A DNA stretch of 8,130 nt from CAYJIX01 sp964370375 (GCA_964370375.1 CAYJIX010000079.1:1-8130), one strand, 5' to 3'. Counted from the stretch's first letter, positions 1 through 7,311 are shown. A program made the numbers and translations. The notes: generated by a model not told the origin, from the letters alone.

Positions 1-735
1 ATTTATATTTTACCGAACCTTTTTACCACGGCAAGCCTTTTTACAGGCTTTTTGGCCATGATTCTATCCCTTGATGGCAAGTTTGAACAGGCTGCCATGG
101 CTATTCTTTTTAGTGCTGTCATGGACGGCCTTGACGGAAAAATAGCCCGTTTGACCAACACTGCCAGCGAATTTGGCGTGCAATACGATTCTTTGGCTGA
201 CCTTGTGGCCTTTGGTGTTGCTCCTGCTTTTATGGCATGGTGTTGGCATTTGCATGTCTACGGACGCCTTGGTATTGGTGTGACCTTTTTGTTTGTGGCT
301 TGTACGGCCCTGCGCCTTGCACGTTTTAACGTCACCGTGGGCAACCCTGCCACTGCCAATAAAAAGTTTTTTATTGGCCTGCCAAGCCCTGCAGGTGGCT
401 GTTCCATTGCCATACTGGTGCTGTTTGACCCCTATTTTGCGGACTGGTTCTATTTTCTTGTGCCTGGCCTCACCCTTGCGCTCTGTTTTGGTGTTGCCCT
501 GCTCATGGTCAGCCGTGTTCGCTATTTTTCGTTCAAGGACTATGGCTTTTTAAAGCAGCATCCTTTTAGTTCTATGGTTACGTGTTTATTGGTTTTTGTG
601 CTGGTCTTATCCCAGCCGCGTATATTTGGTTTTCTTTTAGGTACTGGCTATCTTTTGTCCGGGCTTATTTATAGCTTTATCTTGCTTCCACGCCGTAATC
701 GTCAGTTACTTCGTGGTCTTACTAACCATAACTAA
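1..735 (+). CDS. pssA: CDP-diacylglycerol-serine O-phosphatidyltransferase (5' partial)
   Basis: Integral membrane enzyme that transfers phosphatidyl from CDP-diacylglycerol to L-serine, giving phosphatidylserine, the precursor of phosphatidylethanolamine. The frame is open from base 1, and the visible 244 residues begin with a family-typical stretch (YILPNLFTTASLFTGF), so probably only a handful of N-terminal residues are missing; internal TTG/ATG codons at 52 and 58 are not the real start. The CDP-alcohol phosphotransferase signature DG-x2-AR-x8-G-x3-D-x3-D is complete: D42, D45, G46, A49, R50, G59, D63 and D67, counting from base 1. It is followed by the family's QYDSLADLVAFGVAPA segment. 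The remainder is mostly hydrophobic, with several membrane helices and a basic C-terminal tail. The stop is TAA at 733-735. A hairpin with a T-run follows 24 bases later. A psd gene upstream would be typical but is outside the window. Confidence 0.93.
   Translation: MYILPNLFTTASLFTGFLAMILSLDGKFEQAAMAILFSAVMDGLDGKIARLTNTASEFGVQYDSLADLVAFGVAPAFMAWCWHLHVYGRLGIGVTFLFVACTALRLARFNVTVGNPATANKKFFIGLPSPAGGCSIAILVLFDPYFADWFYFLVPGLTLALCFGVALLMVSRVRYFSFKDYGFLKQHPFSSMVTCLLVFVLVLSQPRIFGFLLGTGYLLSGLIYSFILLPRRNRQLLRGLTNHN
655..683 (+). promoter_or_regulatory. possible leuA promoter inside the 3' end of pssA
   Basis: TTGTCC (655-660) and TATCTT (678-683) are separated by exactly 17 bases, each matching four of six positions of the sigma-70 consensus. 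It was sought because the leuA ribosome-binding site follows a terminator-like hairpin so closely that no promoter fits between them. Transcription from here would put the hairpin at 760-789 in a leuA leader. Matches this weak arise by chance, so this is only a candidate. Confidence 0.2.
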
Positions 736-759
736 CGCCGGAACAACACTTTTTTAACA

Positions 760-796
760 AAGGGAAAGGGCCGGCCGGTTCTTTCCCTTACTTTTT
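760..796 (+). terminator. terminator-like hairpin between pssA and leuA, possible attenuator
   Basis: Arms 760-768 (AAGGGAAAG) and 781-789 (CTTTCCCTT) pair perfectly. Pairing continues through two G-T pairs and two C-G pairs to a GGCC tetraloop at 773-776, a 13-bp stem in total. After two bases comes a run of five T (792-796). This is the structure of an intrinsic terminator on the + strand; the reverse strand has no T-run next to the stem. The run ends only four bases before the leuA Shine-Dalgarno sequence, so leuA transcripts starting upstream must read through it. Confidence 0.7.
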
Positions 797-813
797 GCTC
801 AAAGGAGTTTTTT

Positions 814-2352
814 GTGAACAACAAGGTTATCGTATTTGACACAACTTTGCGTGATGGGGAGCAATCTCCAGGTGCAACCATGAACTTGCAAGAAAAACTG
901 CGTCTTGCCAAACAGCTTGAATTGCTTGGCGTGGATGTTATGGAAGCAGGCTTTCCTGCTGCAAGTATAGGCGATTTTGAAGCTGTGCAGCAGATTGCAC
1001 AATCTGTTGACTCCATGCAGGTGGCAGGGCTTAGCCGTGCTTTTCATGGTGATATTGACCGCGCTTGGGAGGCTGTGAAAGTTGCCAATAATCCGCGTAT
1101 TCATACCTTTATTGCCACATCACCCATTCATATGCAGTACAAATTGCGTAAAACACCGGATCAAGTGGTTGAAATGGCTGTAAATGGTGTGCGTCACGCC
1201 GCCACCTACACCTCAAATGTTGAATTTTCTGCAGAAGACGCTTCCCGTTCTGACCGTGATTTTTTGGCACGGGTTTGTACAGAAGTTATCAAAGCAGGCG
1301 CAACCACCATCAATCTGCCTGATACTGTGGGATATATTCAACCGCACGAATACGCTGAACTTATCAAATACGTTATTGAACATACTGAAAACGCGCACAA
1401 GGCAGTATTTAGTGTGCATTGCCACAACGACCTTGGCGTTGCCGTTGCCAACACCTTGGCAGCTTTGCAAGTTGGCGTGCGTCAGGTGGAAGTGACCTTA
1501 ACAGGACTTGGCGAGCGCGCCGGCAATGCGGCCCTTGAAGAAGTGGTCATGGCATTGCGCACACGACAGGATTTGTACAAACTTGAATGCAATATTAAGG
1601 CTGAACAGATTTATCCGTCCTGTCGTTTGCTTTCAACCATCCTTGGGCGGCCCATACCGCCAACAAAAGCCATTGTGGGTGGCAATGCCTTTGCTCATGA
1701 ATCGGGTATCCACCAGGACGGCATGCTCAAAAATCGTGAAACGTATGAGATCATGACGCCGGAATCCATCGGCCGTTCCGCCACAGACATTGTTATTGGC
1801 AAGCACTCGGGCAGGGCAGCTGTGCGCAGCCGTTTGCAAAGCCTTGGTTATCAGCTTGACGAAGAGCAACTCGATACGGTATTTGCAGCTGTTAAGGACT
1901 TGGCTGATAAAAAAGCCACGATCCATGACGAAGATTTAGAGGCCTTGGTCTTTTCCGAGGTGTACCGTTTGCCTTTGTGTTATCGCCTTATCAACATCAG
2001 CGCGCAAAGTGCTGTAGGCACCATGCCTGCAACAGCGGCTGTAGTTTTAGAGCAGCACGGCAAAGAAACGCGCCTTGCGGGCTTTGGCGTTGGCACGGTG
2101 GATGCGGTCTTTAACGTATTGTCAGACGCTGTGGGCCGAAAGCCTTCCTTAGAGCAGTTTGCCATCAATGCCATCACCGGCGGCACAGATGCCTTGGGTG
2201 AAGTGTTGGTACGCCTTGTAGAAAACAATATCACCGCCATGGGCCGTGCTGCAGATCCTGATGTTATTGTGGCAAGTGCCAAGGCGTATGTGGACGCCTT
2301 GAACAGGTTGTACCATAAAGAGCAGGAATTACAAAGAGAATCAGAAAAGTAA
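814..2352 (+). CDS. leuA: 2-isopropylmalate synthase
   Basis: Condenses 2-oxoisovalerate with acetyl-CoA to give 2-isopropylmalate, the committed and normally leucine-inhibited step of leucine synthesis in the cytoplasm. It is 512 residues long, against about 520 for the well-studied enterobacterial enzyme. The N-terminal TIM-barrel domain opens with FDTTLRDGEQSPG (8-20), carrying R13 and D14. The divalent-metal ligands are visible as D14, H202 and H204 (in VHCHND) and N238 (in GLGERAGN). The C-terminal part, from about residue 385, is the LeuA regulatory dimer domain and ends in a DPDVIVASAKAYVDALN segment, so feedback inhibition by leucine is expected. The start is GTG at 814, supported by AAAGGAG at 801-807 with a six-base spacer and by the family-typical N-terminus. 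leuC follows after 84 bases. Homocitrate or citramalate synthase are the alternatives, but the close LeuA-type motifs and the leuCD neighbours argue against them. Confidence 0.96.
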   Translation: MNNKVIVFDTTLRDGEQSPGATMNLQEKLRLAKQLELLGVDVMEAGFPAASIGDFEAVQQIAQSVDSMQVAGLSRAFHGDIDRAWEAVKVANNPRIHTFIATSPIHMQYKLRKTPDQVVEMAVNGVRHAATYTSNVEFSAEDASRSDRDFLARVCTEVIKAGATTINLPDTVGYIQPHEYAELIKYVIEHTENAHKAVFSVHCHNDLGVAVANTLAALQVGVRQVEVTLTGLGERAGNAALEEVVMALRTRQDLYKLECNIKAEQIYPSCRLLSTILGRPIPPTKAIVGGNAFAHESGIHQDGMLKNRETYEIMTPESIGRSATDIVIGKHSGRAAVRSRLQSLGYQLDEEQLDTVFAAVKDLADKKATIHDEDLEALVFSEVYRLPLCYRLINISAQSAVGTMPATAAVVLEQHGKETRLAGFGVGTVDAVFNVLSDAVGRKPSLEQFAINAITGGTDALGEVLVRLVENNITAMGRAADPDVIVASAKAYVDALNRLYHKEQELQRESEK

Positions 2353-2357
2353 GCGGT

Positions 2358-2384
2358 TGCAAAGCCTAGACAATAGGCTTTGCA
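2358..2384 (+). other. intercistronic stem-loop between leuA and leuC
   Basis: TGCAAAGCCTA (2358-2368) and TAGGCTTTGCA (2374-2384) form a perfect 11-bp stem with a five-base loop, starting five bases after the leuA stop. No T-run follows, so it is not a standard terminator. Such structures often protect or define mRNA 3' ends within operons and adjust the ratio of neighbouring products. That role is inferred here. Confidence 0.65.
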
Positions 2385-2436
2385 TCACTACAATCACATA
2401 GCGCGTAGCACAACTTTTAACCAAAAGAGAACGTGT

Positions 2437-3696
2437 ATGGCTCAGACCTTAGCTCAAAAACTGTTGCAACTTCATACCGATGAAGTCATTGAACAGGACG
2501 GTCAAATTGTAAATTGCCGTTTGTCCTTGGTATTGGCCAATGACATTACAGGCCCTTTGTCCATCAAATCCATGCGTGCCATGGAAGCTGAACGCGTGTT
2601 TGACAAGGATAAAGTGGTCTTGGTCATGGATCATTTTACACCGCAAAAAGACATTGCTTCTGCCAATCAAGTGCGCATCTGCCGCGAATTTGCTGCCGAG
2701 CAAAACCTAACCCATTACTATGAAGGCGGCGATTCAGGGGTTGAGCATGCCCTTTTGCCGGAACTTGGCCTTGTTGGGCCCGGTGACCTTGTGATTGGTG
2801 CCGACAGCCATACCTGCACCTATGGGGGCCTTGCAGCCTTTGCCACGGGCCTAGGTTCTACAGACGTTGCAGCAGGCATGGCTTTGGGTGAGTTGTGGTT
2901 TAAAGTGCCGCCCACCATCCGCGTGACCTTTAATGGGGCCATGCCGCGCTATGTTAGGGCAAAGGATTTGATTTTACAGCTTATCGGCGCCATTGGTGTG
3001 GACGGGGCACGCTATGCGGCCCTTGAATTTGACGGATCTACCGTTGCAGGGCTTAGCGTAGATGAGCGCTTGACCATGGCAAACATGGCCATTGAAGCAG
3101 GCGGAAAGGTAGGGCTTTTTGCTTCTGACAAGGTAACCGCAGAGTATTGCGCAGCCCATAACCGCCCAAGCGTACCCTTTATTGCAGCGGACAAGGGCGC
3201 AACCTATGAGCGTGAAGTTTCTTTTGACACGTCAAGCCTTAAACCTGTGGTGGCTTGTCCTCACCTTCCTGAAAATATTAAAAATGCCGATGAAGTTGGC
3301 ACTGTGCCCCTTGACCAGGTTGTCATTGGATCGTGTACCAACGGGCGGCTTTCAGACATGCGTGATGCGGCAGAGATTTTGCGCGGACGTAAAGTGGCCC
3401 CCAATGTGCGCTGTATCATTTTGCCGGCAACACCAGAGGTTTGGCGCGCCAGCATGAAAGAAGGGCTTTTTGAGATCTTTATGGATGCAGGCTGTGTTAT
3501 CGGGCCCCCAACTTGTGGCCCGTGCCTTGGCGGTCACATGGGCATTTTGGCTGACGGGGAACGCGCCCTTGCCACAACAAACCGTAACTTTAAAGGCCGC
3601 ATGGGGAGCTTAAGCTCAGAAGTGTATTTGGCAAGCCCTTATACGGCGGCTGCCTCTGCTGTGGCAGGGGTTATCATAAGCCCTGAACAATTGTAA
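2437..3696 (+). CDS. leuC: 3-isopropylmalate dehydratase, large subunit
   Basis: Catalytic large subunit of isopropylmalate isomerase, which with LeuD converts 2-isopropylmalate to 3-isopropylmalate through a [4Fe-4S] cluster. Its 419 residues match the shorter aconitase-like LeuC class rather than the roughly 466-residue enterobacterial type. The three cluster cysteines are C300 (GSCTNGR), C360 and C363 (CGPCLGGH). Other aconitase-family blocks include VMDHFTPQKD and GADSHTCTYGGL. The chosen start is ATG at 2437, after purine-rich AAAAGAGA at 2423-2430 with a six-base spacer; this gives an N-terminus starting MAQTLAQK, normal for the family. The frame is open further up to a TTG at 2380, but that lies inside the 2358-2384 hairpin and lacks a binding site. 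The ribosome-binding site is weaker than those of leuA or ileS. leuD begins 12 bases after the stop, so the two subunits are almost certainly co-transcribed. The related homoaconitase or methylthioalkylmalate isomerase roles are less likely next to leuA. Confidence 0.95.
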   Translation: MAQTLAQKLLQLHTDEVIEQDGQIVNCRLSLVLANDITGPLSIKSMRAMEAERVFDKDKVVLVMDHFTPQKDIASANQVRICREFAAEQNLTHYYEGGDSGVEHALLPELGLVGPGDLVIGADSHTCTYGGLAAFATGLGSTDVAAGMALGELWFKVPPTIRVTFNGAMPRYVRAKDLILQLIGAIGVDGARYAALEFDGSTVAGLSVDERLTMANMAIEAGGKVGLFASDKVTAEYCAAHNRPSVPFIAADKGATYEREVSFDTSSLKPVVACPHLPENIKNADEVGTVPLDQVVIGSCTNGRLSDMRDAAEILRGRKVAPNVRCIILPATPEVWRASMKEGLFEIFMDAGCVIGPPTCGPCLGGHMGILADGERALATTNRNFKGRMGSLSSEVYLASPYTAAASAVAGVIISPEQL

Positions 3697-3708
3697 AAGG
3701 AAAAAACA

Positions 3709-4218
3709 ATGACTCAAATGCCAACCTTTGAAGGGCGCGTCCATAAAGTGGGCGACCATATCGATACAGACGCCATCATTCCGGCCCGTTTTTTGGTGAC
3801 CACAGACGTTGCAAAACTGGGCGAACAGTGCATGGCAGGTCTTGAAGACGGCTGGGTTGCACGCGTGAATAACGGCGATATCATGGTGGCAGGGCGCAAT
3901 TTTGGTTGCGGTTCCTCCCGTGAGCACGCGCCTTTGGCACTTATTGGGGCAGGGATCCCTGTGGTTGTTGCCCATAGTTTTGCCCGCATTTTTTATCGCA
4001 ATGCCTTCAATATGGGCCTTATTTTGCTGGAACTTGGTGATGCAGTTGATAGCATAAACGACGGGGATACGTTGTTTATTGACCCTGCCAAAGGGGAAAT
4101 CAAAAACCTGACCACAAACACCACTTTAACCTGTACGAGCCTGCCGCCTTTTATGGCAGAACTTATCAGCAAAGGCGGCCTTATCGGCTATGCAAAGGAA
4201 AAATTGGCGGCTCGCTAA
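3709..4218 (+). CDS. leuD: 3-isopropylmalate dehydratase, small subunit
   Basis: Swivelling small subunit that completes the LeuC active site in isopropylmalate isomerase. The protein has 169 residues, the short LeuD class that pairs with 419-residue LeuC (enterobacterial LeuD is about 200). It shows the substrate-recognition entry block GDHIDTDAIIPARFL near the N-terminus, the catalytic-domain motif GCGSSREHAP at residues 66-75, and VVAHSFARIFYRNAFNMGL after it. The start is ATG at 3709, with AAAAGG at 3695-3700 overlapping the leuC stop codon and an eight-base spacer; this tight arrangement suggests coupled translation. A strong terminator lies 63 bases beyond the stop, so the transcript ends here. 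leuB, which follows at some distance in related genomes as I recall them, is absent from this window. Confidence 0.95.
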   Translation: MTQMPTFEGRVHKVGDHIDTDAIIPARFLVTTDVAKLGEQCMAGLEDGWVARVNNGDIMVAGRNFGCGSSREHAPLALIGAGIPVVVAHSFARIFYRNAFNMGLILLELGDAVDSINDGDTLFIDPAKGEIKNLTTNTTLTCTSLPPFMAELISKGGLIGYAKEKLAAR

Positions 4219-4227
4219 CGCTTTGCA

Positions 4228-4268
4228 ATGGTTACGCTTTTGCGTGACTTGAACCATGTACCGCATGG
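4228..4268. repeat. overlapping inverted repeats in the leuD 3' untranslated region
   Basis: Three inverted repeats share this stretch. ATGGTT (4228-4233) pairs with AACCAT (4252-4257). GTTACGC (4231-4237) pairs with GCGTGAC (4242-4248) across a TTTT loop, with one G-T pair. CCATG (4254-4258) pairs with CATGG (4264-4268). The structures compete, because their arms overlap. The function is unknown; they precede the terminator and could be a folded mRNA 3' end or a remnant repeat. Confidence 0.4.
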
Positions 4269-4281
4269 CTGCTTGATTTCT

Positions 4282-4340
4282 CACCCTTCATTATGTGCAG
4301 GGCCTTAAAAAAGGTTGCGCATGATGAAGGGTGTTTTTTT
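4282..4340 (+). terminator. intrinsic terminator of the leu cluster
   Basis: CACCCTTCAT (4282-4291) pairs perfectly with ATGAAGGGTG (4324-4333). Pairing continues inward with mostly Watson-Crick and a few G-T pairs to an upper CCTT/AAGG stem (4303-4306 with 4311-4314) closed by an AAAA loop. Seven T follow at once (4334-4340). This is the best terminator in the window and separates leuACD from ileS. Confidence 0.92.
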
Positions 4341-4394
4341 GCAAAATTTTTGCCTCCATCTTGCGGTTTATTTTACAACTAAGGCCGTGACCCC

Positions 4395-4423
4395 TTGACA
4401 ATCCTTTGGACATGGCACACACT
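4395..4423 (+). promoter_or_regulatory. probable ileS promoter
   Basis: A perfect -35 hexamer TTGACA (4395-4400) lies 17 bases before CACACT (4418-4423), which matches the -10 consensus at only three of six positions. It sits between the leu terminator and ileS, where a promoter is required, and would give a leader of roughly 35 bases. The -10 assignment is uncertain; the -35 element is the main support. Confidence 0.45.
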
Positions 4424-4464
4424 TTCCTGTCATTCCGTATTTGTGGTGATCAAAGGAGAGGGCC

Positions 4465-7305
4465 ATGAGCGATTATAAAAAAACCTTGAATCTTCCCCGT
4501 ACAAGCTTTCCCATGAAGGCAAATCTTACCCAAAAAGAGCCGGAAATGCTCAAATTTTGGGAACAAAACAAAAGCTATGATGCCATGCTTGAAGCTTCCG
4601 GTTCTAAAGGAGGCTACCTTTTGCATGACGGCCCCCCTTATGCCAACGGTCATATTCACTTGGGCACGGCCTTGAATAAGATTTTAAAGGATATTTGCGT
4701 TAAATCACGAGCTTTACAAGGCTTTCGCGGTGAATATGTCCCCGGTTGGGATTGCCATGGTTTGCCCATCGAACTTAAAGTAGAACATGAACTTGGCGAA
4801 AAGAAAAAAACACTGCCCGTGCACGCTGTGCGCCGCCGTTGCCGCCAATACGCCGATAAATTCCTTGATATTCAACGTAAAGAGTTTAAACGCTTAGGTG
4901 TTTTTGGCCTGTGGGACAAGCCCTATAAAACCATGGACCCTTCTTATGAGGCTGCAACCGCCGCTGAACTTGCCCGTTTTGTGGAAAAAGGCAATGTCGT
5001 GCGCAGTAAAAAGCCCATTTATTGGTGTACGTCTTGTAAAACAGCTTTGGCTGAAGCTGAGGTGGAATACGCAGATCACACGTCCTCGTCCATTTATGTG
5101 CGCTTTTTAGTACAAGACGAAGCTAAAATCCGCAATGTTTTCCCGTCTTTAAGCGAAAAAGATGCCAAAAACACCTATGTGATCATCTGGACAACAACGC
5201 CTTGGACTTTGCCCAGCAACATGGCTGTGGCCCTGCATCCTGATTTTGAATACGCACTCGTGCGCCACGAAAGCGCCTGTTACATTTTGGCTGCCGAACT
5301 TGTTGAAAACGTAGCCAAAACCCTTGGTTGGGAACACTTTGAGGTGTTAGGCCAAGCCATAGGGCAGGGCCTTGAAGGCATTGAGGCAAAACATCCCTTT
5401 TATGATCGTCCTTCACCTTTGGTGCTTGGCACTCACGTAACCCTTGAAGCCGGCACAGGCTGTGTACACACAGCACCCGGGCACGGGCGCGAAGACTATG
5501 AAGTGGGCCTTGCGTACAACCTTGAAATTTATTCCCCCCTTGATGACGAGGGCCGCTACCTTGACAGCGTTGGCTTTTTTGCTGGTCAATGCATCCATGA
5601 TGCCAACCCTGCTGTTATTGAAAAGCTTGAAGAAGTTGGCGCACTTTTGGCAAAAAGCCGCCTTAGCCACTCTTATCCCCATTGCTGGCGTTGTAAAAGC
5701 CCTGTGATTTTTCGTGCAACAACGCAATGGTTCATCAGCATGGAACGCAACGATTTGCGCAAACGCGCGCTCAAGGCCATTCGCGAACAAGTAAAATGGA
5801 TCCCGGGTTGGGGTGAAGATCGTATTTTTAATATGATCGAATCACGCCCTGATTGGTGCATTTCACGTCAACGCGCGTGGGGCGTGCCCATTGTGGCCTT
5901 ATTGTGTGAAAGGTGCGGTGAAGCCTGGAACGATCCAAAGTGGATGCAAGAGATGGCAAGTCGCTTTGCCAAGCATCCCACCGGGTGCGACTACTGGTAC
6001 GAAAGCCCCATTGAAGACCTTGTGCCTGCAAACTTAACCTGTACATGCGGCGGCACACAGTGGAAGCGCGAAACCGATATTTTGGACGTGTGGTTTGATT
6101 CCGGCACAAGCTTTGCCGCGGTCATGATGGAGCGCGACGAACTGACCTTTCCTGCCGATCTGTACCTTGAAGGCTCAGACCAGCACCGCGGCTGGTTCCA
6201 CTCATCACTTTTAGCGTGTATGGGTACACGCGATGTGCCTCCGTATAAAGCTGTGCTCACACATGGATATGTGGTTGATGGTGACGGGCGCAAAATGTCA
6301 AAATCCGTGGGCAATGTTGTTGCTCCGCAGGAAATTATTGACAAGCTTGGCGCAGAAGTGTTGCGCCTTTGGGTTTCTTCTGTGGATTATCGCGAAGATA
6401 TCAGAATCTCAGACGAAATCCTCAACCGCCTTGTGGATGCTTATCGACGTATCCGTAATACATGCAGGTACTTACTTGGTAACATCCATGACCTTACGCC
6501 AGAAAGCATGCTGCCCATTGAACAATTGGACGCGCTGGATCGTTATGCTCTTGATGCAGCAACGCGGATCAACACGCGCGTGCAAGAGGCTTATACCGAC
6601 TATGAATTTCATAAAGTTTTTCATACCTTGCACCAGTTTTGCTCAACGGAACTTTCTGCATTTTACCTTGATGTTATTAAGGATCGCCTTTATGCCTATG
6701 GTGAAAACAGCAAAGAACGCCGCTCTGCCCAAACAGCCATGTATCATATCCTTATGCTGCTTGTGCGCGGCATGGCGCCGGTATTGAGCTTCACCGCGGA
6801 AGAGGTTTTTTCCTACGTGCCAGAAGCTCTAAGGCCAAATACAAAGACCGTCTTTGCCTTGCCGGAGCAAGATACAACAACGTTTTTGCTCAAAGATGAG
6901 GAGCGCCAAGCTTGGGATAGCATCCTTACCCTGCGCGCTGCTGTGACAAAAGCCATTGAACCGTTGCGCAAAGAAGGGCAGGTGGGCCACGCCCTAGATA
7001 CCAGAGTAACCTTGTGGCTTGACCAAAACCCCTTTGATAAGCTTGCAACCGACAGCCGCGCGCTGTTCATCGTATCGCAACTTGTCATCCAGCCATTAGG
7101 CGAACAGCCAAAAAACGCCTTGCCCCTTAAAGAGATGAATGGCGAGATGAATGGCGAAACAAACGGTTTTGTGCATGTACAAAACGCCCTTGGCCAAAAG
7201 TGCGAACGCTGCTGGATATATAGTGAAGAGCTTGGCACAAACCCCAACTATCTTGACCTGTGCCCACGCTGCACAGCTGTGTTGCAACAAGAAAACGAAG
7301 GTTAG
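4465..7305 (+). CDS. ileS: isoleucyl-tRNA synthetase
   Basis: Cytoplasmic class I synthetase that attaches isoleucine to tRNA-Ile and edits mischarged valine. It has 946 residues, close to the usual bacterial length near 940. The start is ATG at 4465 after AAAGGAGAG (4452-4460). Visible blocks in order: LHDGPPYANG and the HIGH-motif position at 65-68, here H-L-G-T; GWDCHGLPIE; the CP1 editing domain with WTTTPWTLPSN and GTGCVHTAPGHGREDY, including the presumed editing aspartate D344; YPHCWRCKSPV; DWCISRQRAWGVPI; a CERCG...CTCGG pair that may bind zinc; DILDVWFDSG; and KMSKS at 610-614. An anticodon-binding domain follows. The C-terminus has a zinc-finger with C913, C916, C933 and C936, typical of the common bacterial (type 1) enzyme. 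Two oddities: Thr instead of the second His of HIGH, and a 12-base in-frame tandem repeat just before the zinc finger. The frame is intact throughout, so the gene looks functional. Confidence 0.97.
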   Translation: MSDYKKTLNLPRTSFPMKANLTQKEPEMLKFWEQNKSYDAMLEASGSKGGYLLHDGPPYANGHIHLGTALNKILKDICVKSRALQGFRGEYVPGWDCHGLPIELKVEHELGEKKKTLPVHAVRRRCRQYADKFLDIQRKEFKRLGVFGLWDKPYKTMDPSYEAATAAELARFVEKGNVVRSKKPIYWCTSCKTALAEAEVEYADHTSSSIYVRFLVQDEAKIRNVFPSLSEKDAKNTYVIIWTTTPWTLPSNMAVALHPDFEYALVRHESACYILAAELVENVAKTLGWEHFEVLGQAIGQGLEGIEAKHPFYDRPSPLVLGTHVTLEAGTGCVHTAPGHGREDYEVGLAYNLEIYSPLDDEGRYLDSVGFFAGQCIHDANPAVIEKLEEVGALLAKSRLSHSYPHCWRCKSPVIFRATTQWFISMERNDLRKRALKAIREQVKWIPGWGEDRIFNMIESRPDWCISRQRAWGVPIVALLCERCGEAWNDPKWMQEMASRFAKHPTGCDYWYESPIEDLVPANLTCTCGGTQWKRETDILDVWFDSGTSFAAVMMERDELTFPADLYLEGSDQHRGWFHSSLLACMGTRDVPPYKAVLTHGYVVDGDGRKMSKSVGNVVAPQEIIDKLGAEVLRLWVSSVDYREDIRISDEILNRLVDAYRRIRNTCRYLLGNIHDLTPESMLPIEQLDALDRYALDAATRINTRVQEAYTDYEFHKVFHTLHQFCSTELSAFYLDVIKDRLYAYGENSKERRSAQTAMYHILMLLVRGMAPVLSFTAEEVFSYVPEALRPNTKTVFALPEQDTTTFLLKDEERQAWDSILTLRAAVTKAIEPLRKEGQVGHALDTRVTLWLDQNPFDKLATDSRALFIVSQLVIQPLGEQPKNALPLKEMNGEMNGETNGFVHVQNALGQKCERCWIYSEELGTNPNYLDLCPRCTAVLQQENEG
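7132..7167 (+). repeat. 12-base in-frame tandem repeat within ileS
   Basis: GAGATGAATGGC occurs twice back to back (7132-7143, 7144-7155) and is followed by a diverged third unit, GAAACAAACGGT (7156-7167). It encodes EMNG-EMNG-ETNG at residues 890-901, in the linker before the C-terminal zinc finger. The identity of the first two units suggests a recent duplication by slippage. The unit length is a multiple of three, so the frame is kept. Confidence 0.85.
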
Positions 7306-7311
7306 GGCATT

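Noticed and set aside
736..813. T-box or other aptamer controlling leuA
   Set aside because: The 78-base gap is too short for a T-box leader and shows no conserved core; only one hairpin is present.
2380..2436. Longer leuC starting at TTG 2380
   Set aside because: The added 19 residues do not resemble the family, the codon is buried in a hairpin, and no ribosome-binding site precedes it.
4258..4340. T-box-like riboswitch ahead of ileS (GTACCGC followed by a terminator)
   Set aside because: Only seven bases of the T-box core match, the AGGGTGG part is missing, and there is no room for a specifier stem because leuD ends at 4218. The terminator also lies 124 bases before the ileS start.
4413..4427. 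Sigma-54-like element TGGCAC...TTCC before ileS
   Set aside because: The -24 half is perfect, but the nearly invariant G of the -12 GC is a C, and the site overlaps a sigma-70 candidate with a perfect TTGACA. ileS is also not an expected sigma-54 target.
5413..7247. Long antisense reading frames opposite ileS (for example 5413-5790 and 6813-7247)
   Set aside because: They lie wholly within a well-supported gene, match no known family, and are rich in Cys, Arg and Ser as expected of reverse-strand translations of coding DNA.
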